From Bacillus sp. AFS055030 (GTDB lineage Bacteria; Bacillota; Bacilli; Bacillales; Bacillaceae_G): a stretch of 64,000 nt of DNA. Shown here piece after piece: positions 59,539 through 64,000 of this stretch (the stretch's first letter is position 1; each line of letters opens with the position of its first letter). A model generated the notes under the pieces. It made no database searches. It was not told the origin of the DNA and saw only the letters and a program-made list of their open reading frames with translations. The stretch spans positions 1-64,000 of the forward strand of contig NZ_NUGT01000002.1 of NCBI RefSeq assembly GCF_002574545.1, given 5' to 3'. Made by a program: the position numbers and the translations under genes.

Positions 59539-60302
59539 TTTCGATTCTCCCCTTTAACTTTCCATTTAACAGTAACTCGTTCAATTACGACTATTAGGAA
59601 GAAGAAAAGCATACTTAAAAACATAATAATAAAAATTGAAACAAATACTCGATCTGTTCTAAATGAAGATGAAGCTAAAGTCATATACACTCCAATTCCA
59701 GATTTCGCTCCTAGCCATTCTGAAATAACTGCCCCCATTACACTATATGTCGCTGAAATCTTTAAGCCAGAAAAAATCGAAGGTAAAGAAAAAGGCAACT
59801 CAACTTTCCAAAAAATTTGTGATTTGGTTGCCCCTGCCATTTTCATATAATTTATTAATTCACTTGGTGTTTGTCTAAAACCATCCAATGCTGAAACTGT
59901 AACTGGGAAAAAACAAACAAGAGAAATAATAATTAATTTAGGTAATACACCAAACCCAAACCAAATAATTAATAGCGGTGCCAATACAATAATTGGTACA
60001 TTTTGAGAAAGAATTAATAATGGGTAAAAAGCTTCCCTAACGCCTGGGATTAAATGCAATAGAAATGCTATTAAAAATCCTAATAAACTACCAATTAACA
60101 AACCAATAATCGTTAATTGAATTGTAGAAGAAATATGAGGAAGTAATGAACTAGTTGATTTCATTCCTTCTTTAAAGATTGCGATTGGTCCTGGCAATAA
60201 CCAAGATTCAATTTTCCAAACTTTAATACTTAGCTGCCAACAAATTAAAAAAAGCAGGATGACAACAATTGGTTGCCATCCTTTTATATGTTTAGATTTC
60301 AT
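59535..60302 (-). CDS. thiX: ABC transporter permease, thiamine precursor uptake
   Basis: A BPD-type permease of 255 residues with about six membrane segments and the EAA loop MAGATKSQIFWKVELPFSLP. The start ATG (60300-60302) overlaps the upstream stop as TAATG with GGAGAAG ahead; the longer reading frame runs into the thiamine-binding gene and is not used. Confidence 0.92.
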   Translation of the reverse strand: MKSKHIKGWQPIVVILLFLICWQLSIKVWKIESWLLPGPIAIFKEGMKSTSSLLPHISSTIQLTIIGLLIGSLLGFLIAFLLHLIPGVREAFYPLLILSQNVPIIVLAPLLIIWFGFGVLPKLIIISLVCFFPVTVSALDGFRQTPSELINYMKMAGATKSQIFWKVELPFSLPSIFSGLKISATYSVMGAVISEWLGAKSGIGVYMTLASSSFRTDRVFVSIFIIMFLSMLFFFLIVVIERVTVKWKVKGENRK

Positions 60303-60592
60303 TAACGATACTTCTCCGTTAACACATCCATCGTAATACCTTTTGGTTGATAAAGTATTTTCATTTGAGTAATAACATTGTGGCAACCTATTTCAATCAT
60401 TCTTTCATTCATTTTTTGAACAACCATTAACAATTGATTCAAGTCACCTTCCATAGTTGTTTCCAATGGTTGAACTTGATATTTTACACCTGACTCATCA
60501 ATAATTTTAATTGCTTCATCCACTGCTGGAATAACATCCTCAATATTATTTGTTTTCGGTATAATTTGGACACTCATTAAAGTAGTTTGCAT
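60302..60592 (-). CDS. Thiamine-binding MTH1187/YkoF-type protein
   Basis: A 96-residue protein of the DUF77 family (MSVQIIPKT, VDEAIKIIDESGVKYQVQPLETTMEGDLNQLL). Relatives bind thiamine or its HMP moiety in the cytoplasm. In this operon it lies 12 bases after the binding-protein gene and overlaps the permease start by one base. It probably sequesters or senses the imported pyrimidine; that is inference. Confidence 0.88.
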   Translation of the reverse strand: MQTTLMSVQIIPKTNNIEDVIPAVDEAIKIIDESGVKYQVQPLETTMEGDLNQLLMVVQKMNERMIEIGCHNVITQMKILYQPKGITMDVLTEKYR

Positions 60593-60604
60593 TTTTGCTC
60601 CTCC

Positions 60605-61597
60605 TTATTTCGCTGGTAAGAAATCATTCGTAAATGCTTCTTTTGGCTTAAAGTTTCCTTCTAACAATTTATTTTCAGCTAAGAAATCTGCATAGTTTTT
60701 CCAAACTGATAACTTTTGCTCACCCCATCGGTCTGCATCATCTTTATATTTAGATGCTAACCATTCTTGGCTTTTTTCCACTAATTTTTTATCTAAATCT
60801 GGATTATCCTTTATTAAAATCGAAGCGGCTTCTTTAGGGTTATCGATCGCAAAATTATATCCTTTTGATGCTGCAGCCACAAACGCTTTTACTGTTTTAG
60901 GGTTTTTACTAATCATTTTTTCGTTAGTAGCTAAAACTGGCGTATAGTAATCAAGTTTTTTACTATAATCAGTTAAATAGATCATGTTTAATTTTTCACC
61001 GCGAAGTTCTGCTTCAATCCCTGTCCATCCTTGATAAATCCAAGCAAAATCGATATCTCTTTTTACTGCAGTAAAGAAATCAGCATCACCCATATTCACA
61101 ATATTCAACTTATTAACATTCGCATTTTCTTCTGCCATAAGCGATTTTAAAATTGCCTTTTCAACAGGTGAACCCCATCCACCATATGTTTTTCCAACGA
61201 AATCTTTTGGAGACTTAATTTCTTTATTCACTGGTGATGCAAATCCAGAAGTATTATGTTGAATAATTGCTGCAATTGATACAATTGGTACATTTTGAAC
61301 TCGCGCTTGTGTAATTGACTCCTGATAAGAAACGCCAAAATCCGCTTTACCAGATGCCACCAATTGATCTGCCCCTGTTTCTCCCGGGCTGATAATATCT
61401 ACATCAAGCCCTTGTTCCTTAAAGTAACCTTTTTCCTTAGCAACAAAAAGCCCCGTATGATTTGTATTTGGCGTCCAGTCTAGTACGACAGTCACCTTTT
61501 TTAATTGCTTTGTCTTTTTATTAGTGGCAGTTTTGTCTTGAGCACATCCAGTTAACATTAAACAAATAGCCACTAAAAATACTACTAGTTTTTTCAT
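60605..61597 (-). CDS. thiY: Thiamine-precursor ABC substrate-binding lipoprotein
   Basis: A 330-residue lipoprotein (signal ending LTGC at residues 15-18) of the NMT1/THI5 family. Family segments are VTVVLDWTPNTNHTGLFVAKEKGYF and GADFGVSYQ-like SGKADFGVSYQESI, typical of HMP/FAMP binding proteins. It is the first gene of the operon and directly follows the TPP riboswitch. Substrate formylaminopyrimidine or HMP is inferred from the family and riboswitch. Confidence 0.93.
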   Translation of the reverse strand: MKKLVVFLVAICLMLTGCAQDKTATNKKTKQLKKVTVVLDWTPNTNHTGLFVAKEKGYFKEQGLDVDIISPGETGADQLVASGKADFGVSYQESITQARVQNVPIVSIAAIIQHNTSGFASPVNKEIKSPKDFVGKTYGGWGSPVEKAILKSLMAEENANVNKLNIVNMGDADFFTAVKRDIDFAWIYQGWTGIEAELRGEKLNMIYLTDYSKKLDYYTPVLATNEKMISKNPKTVKAFVAAASKGYNFAIDNPKEAASILIKDNPDLDKKLVEKSQEWLASKYKDDADRWGEQKLSVWKNYADFLAENKLLEGNFKPKEAFTNDFLPAK

Positions 61598-61638
61598 TAT
61601 CTATATCCCCTTTTGGTTTTTGTTTATAAAAAAAGAAA

Positions 61639-61662
61639 ACGTCCGGGTACGAACCCGGACGT
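61639..61662 (-). terminator. Riboswitch expression-platform terminator
   Basis: ACGTCCGGGT, 4-base loop, ACCCGGACGT followed by a T tract on the minus strand, between the TPP aptamer and thiY. Confidence 0.9.
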
Positions 61663-61696
61663 AAATGCGCTGTAAAAAACATATCTAAAAAGAGAT

Positions 61697-61790
61697 ACTG
61701 TTCCCTACGCTGGCATCACCCAGATCAGGTTCTAAGAGTCAACATCTTAAGGATGCTATCTCAGCCAGCAACACTGGCCCCTCCACATTT
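61697..61790 (-). ncRNA. TPP riboswitch
   Basis: The minus strand contains GGGGCCAGTGTTGCTGGCTG, AGATAGCATCC, GAACCTGATCTGGGT and GATGCCAGCGTAGGGAA: the core of the THI element. With the terminator at 61639 it should switch off the operon when thiamine pyrophosphate is high. Confidence 0.96.
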
Positions 61791-62023
61791 TTCTCATATA
61801 TAAACTTTCCTCATTAATATAACAGATAATGATTGTATTTACGAATTATTTTTAACTAGTGTTTAAATGTTTTAATACTCTGTTAATAAGCGCAATGAAA
61901 CTATGAAATTTTAATATTTATTAAAAGAGAATGATAAACAAAAATATCATTTCTTATAGTAAAATCTTAAATGAATAAAGAATATACTACATCAACAAAT
62001 TTTTTGTAAAATGAGGGGATTTT

Positions 62024-62815
62024 TTGAATAAACCAATCGGGGTCATTGACTCAGGTGTTGGAGGCTTAACAGTTGCCAAACAAATTATAAGACAATTACC
62101 TAAAGAGGACATTTTATACTTAGGCGATACAGCAAGATGTCCATACGGATCACGACCATATACAGAAATTAGAGAATTCACTTGGGAAATGACTAATTTT
62201 CTAATGGAGAAAGATATAAAAATGTTAGTCATCGCCTGTAATACAGCAACATCAGTAGTCTTAAATGAAATGCGAGAGAAACTTCAAATACCAGTCATTG
62301 GTGTTGTCCGCCCAGGAGCCAGAGCAGCAATAAAATTAACACAAAATGATCGAATCGGTGTCATTGGAACGAATGCTACCATTAATAGTAAAGCATATCA
62401 TTCTGCACTAAAGCGGATTAATGATAAAGTACTAATCGAAGGATTGGCATGCCCAGAGTTTGCTGGAATTGTTGAAAATGGGGATTACAATAAACCTGAA
62501 ATATTTGAGATTGTTAAACACACCCTTGCACCACTTATCGATTCAAATATTGATACTTTAATACTTGGTTGCACGCATTACCCATTACTCGGTCCAATCA
62601 TTCAAAAAGTGATGGGACCATCCGTCCAACTGATCAGTTCGGGCGATGAAACAGCTTTAGAAGTAAGTGCAATACTTGATCAACAAAATATTTTATCTAA
62701 CTCTGAAATCACTTCACATGAATTTTTTACAACTGGGGATCCTACGATTTTTCGTAAAATAGCTTCATCTTTATTCCAAGAACCACTGGAAAACGTAAAG
62801 TATATTAAACTATAA
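62024..62815 (+). CDS. racE: Glutamate racemase
   Basis: RacE makes D-glutamate for peptidoglycan. The 263 residues contain the catalytic cysteines C72 (VIACNTATS) and C183 (LGCTHYPLL), with D10 and the GDTARCPYG substrate loop. The start is TTG at 62024 with GAGGGG just upstream, giving [16 protein letters not shown]. It is single and convergent with nsrR. Confidence 0.97.
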   Translation: MNKPIGVIDSGVGGLTVAKQIIRQLPKEDILYLGDTARCPYGSRPYTEIREFTWEMTNFLMEKDIKMLVIACNTATSVVLNEMREKLQIPVIGVVRPGARAAIKLTQNDRIGVIGTNATINSKAYHSALKRINDKVLIEGLACPEFAGIVENGDYNKPEIFEIVKHTLAPLIDSNIDTLILGCTHYPLLGPIIQKVMGPSVQLISSGDETALEVSAILDQQNILSNSEITSHEFFTTGDPTIFRKIASSLFQEPLENVKYIKL

Positions 62816-62841
62816 AAGTCTATAGAACATATAAAATGAAG

Positions 62842-62872
62842 AAAACCAACAAAGTACATCTTTGTTGGTTTT
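62842..62872. terminator. racE/nsrR terminator
   Basis: AAAACCAACAAAG, loop, CTTTGTTGGTTTTT between the convergent genes; T tract on the plus strand. Confidence 0.88.
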
Positions 62873-62885
62873 TGTGTTTTAAAAT

Positions 62886-63323
62886 TTATTCTTTACTTGA
62901 AAAGTAATCTTTAAGCATCGCATTGTTCTTTACGATATCATCTAGTGTATATTGATCTAAAACTTTTAAAAATTGTTCTAATGCATTGTTGAATATATGT
63001 TTTAAAGAACAAACAGGTGTAATAACACAAGTATTGCCATGTTCAAAACATTCTACAATATTAAAGTCCTCTTCAGTTTTACGAATTATTTCACCGATAT
63101 TTATTTCTGTTGGCAATTTAGCTAAACGAATTCCACCGTTTCTACCACGTATAGTCTCAATATAGCCCATCTTACCTAAATTATAAATTATTTTCATTAA
63201 ATGGTTTTTAGAAATATCATACGCTTCAGCGATGTCCTTAATATTAACTAATTTTTCACGTGGCTCTGAGCTTAGAAATATTAGTACACGAAGAGAGTAA
63301 TCCGAATAAGTTGTTAAACGCAT
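62886..63323 (-). CDS. nsrR: Nitric-oxide-responsive repressor NsrR
   Basis: A 145-residue Rrf2-family regulator that loses DNA binding when its 4Fe-4S cluster reacts with NO. The winged helix is at 25-65 (IAEAYDISKNHLMKIIYNLGKMGYIETIRGRNGGIRL). Cluster cysteines are C92, C99 and C105 (ECFEHGNTCVITPVC). It is divergent from its classic target hmp, with two NsrR-like sites between. Confidence 0.95.
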   Translation of the reverse strand: MRLTTYSDYSLRVLIFLSSEPREKLVNIKDIAEAYDISKNHLMKIIYNLGKMGYIETIRGRNGGIRLAKLPTEINIGEIIRKTEEDFNIVECFEHGNTCVITPVCSLKHIFNNALEQFLKVLDQYTLDDIVKNNAMLKDYFSSKE

Positions 63324-63413
63324 AACTTGTCCTCACTGTCTTATTTATGATTTATCATAGCATAATTGTGAACATTTTTTAAACTTTTATGTCTTTTTGC
63401 GAAAAAAACCAAA

Positions 63414-63438
63414 AAAGATGTATTTCGTATATTGCTTT
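63414..63438 (+). promoter_or_regulatory. NsrR-like site 1
   Basis: AAAGATGTATTT followed by an imperfect mirror ending TGCTTT; it covers the hmp -35 (TTGCTT at 63432-63437). It shares its first 12 bases and its end with site 2. Confidence 0.65.
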
Positions 63439-63460
63439 AAATTAATTCTAGGTCTAAGAT
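63432..63460 (+). promoter_or_regulatory. hmp promoter
   Basis: TTGCTT (63432-63437), 17 bases, TAAGAT (63455-63460); start near 63467. It lies between and partly within the two NsrR-like sites. Confidence 0.65.
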
Positions 63461-63485
63461 AAAGATGTATTTACAATACTACTTT
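63461..63485 (+). promoter_or_regulatory. NsrR-like site 2
   Basis: AAAGATGTATTT, then the mirror half AATACTACTTT; 47 bases after site 1 and over the predicted hmp transcription start. Confidence 0.7.
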
Positions 63486-63509
63486 AAAACGTGATTAGGG
63501 GGATTTTTC

Positions 63510-64000
63510 ATGCTATCTCAAAAAACAATTGATATTATTAAGTCAACAGTTCCTGTCTTAGAAGTAAAAGGTACAGAAATTACTAAAGTATTCTATAAAA
63601 ATTTATTTACTAATCATCCTGAACTATTAAATGTATTTAATCATACAAATCAACAACAAGGTAGACAACAAACCGCTCTTGCAAATACTGTTTTAGCTGC
63701 AGCACAGAATATTGATAAACTAGCAACAATTATTCCGGTAGTAAAGCAAATCGCGCATAAACACCGCAGTCTTGAAGTTAAACCAGAGCACTATCCAATC
63801 GTAGGGCAACATTTACTAGGGGCAATTAAAGAAGTACTTGGTGATGCTGCAACTGATGAAATACTAGGTGCTTGGGCAGAAGCATATGGAATTATTGCTC
63901 AAGTATTTATCGATATTGAAAAAGAAATGTATGAAGAAGCTTCTTCTCAAGAAGGCGGTTGGACTGATTTTAAAGAATTTAAAGTCATTGAAAAAGTTAA
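63510..64000 (+). CDS. hmp: Flavohaemoglobin Hmp, nitric oxide dioxygenase (5' part)
   Basis: Hmp oxidises NO to nitrate. The visible 163 codons from ATG (63510, behind AGGGGGAT) cover the globin domain: MLSQKTIDIIKSTVPVLEVKG, the distal tyrosine/glutamine region (ITKVFYKNLFTNHPELLNVFNHTNQQQGRQQ) and the proximal histidine in IAHKHRSL. The first residues of the flavin reductase domain follow (GGWTDFKEFKVIEK). The gene continues beyond the right edge. Confidence 0.95.
   Translation, partial: MLSQKTIDIIKSTVPVLEVKGTEITKVFYKNLFTNHPELLNVFNHTNQQQGRQQTALANTVLAAAQNIDKLATIIPVVKQIAHKHRSLEVKPEHYPIVGQHLLGAIKEVLGDAATDEILGAWAEAYGIIAQVFIDIEKEMYEEASSQEGGWTDFKEFKVIEKV

Overview
This AT-rich window has the gene content and order of the Bacillaceae chromosome: the nad/safA, spo0B-obg, min/mre, hemAXCDBL, lon/clpX and gerE/racE neighbourhoods known from Bacillus subtilis. 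It is a Gram-positive endospore former. Genes confined to spore formers are spread throughout: safA, spo0B, spoIVFA/FB, spoIIB, spo0M, ysxE, spoVID, lonB, gerM and gerE. The genus cannot be fixed from the sequence alone. An intact rng (RNase G) beside rplU differs from B. subtilis.

Layout. 1-6790: safA (runs off the left edge), nadA-nadC-nadB on the minus strand, and divergent nifS-niaR with a shared NiaR-type operator. 6857-8321: a decayed IS1182-family element inserted precisely in the loop of a terminator. 8351-13024: obg-spo0B, rpmA-prp-rplU with an L21 leader, and rng. 13245-14460: an orphan glycosyltransferase, a GC-rich Bacillaceae intergenic repeat and an unexplained terminator. 14475-20396: spoIVFB-FA, minDC, mreDCB. 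20532-27427: radC, maf, spoIIB, folC and valS with a T-box leader; comC is missing. 27945-38288: spo0M, ysxE, spoVID and the complete haem operon hemAXCDBL. 38509-42805: an accessory stretch with a membrane protein, a broken small gene, and a two-gene unit of a lipoprotein and a 933-residue exported protein with calcium-type repeats and a C-terminal DUF3289-like domain. 43535-51521: engB-lonA, lonB, clpX, tig. 51941-57738: ysoA, a DUF4240 gene, tRNA-Arg and tRNA-Gly, ysnB-rdgB-rph, gerM, gerE. 58035-61790: a TPP-riboswitch-controlled thiamine-precursor ABC operon ending in a TatD-like hydrolase. 62024-64000: racE, nsrR, and the 5' part of hmp with two NsrR-like sites.

Most of the window is conserved housekeeping and sporulation DNA. 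The parts that depart from the expected backbone are the IS in the terminator loop, the 13.2-14.4 kb stretch, and the 39.0-42.8 kb stretch. The exported DUF3289-like protein with its overlapping lipoprotein gene is the best candidate for an undescribed system. Several starts were moved from the longest reading frame because of ribosome-binding sites or family length: nadA, nadB, nifS, mreB, maf, hemB, ysoA, rph, gerM, gerE and the thiamine permease. GTG and TTG starts are common.
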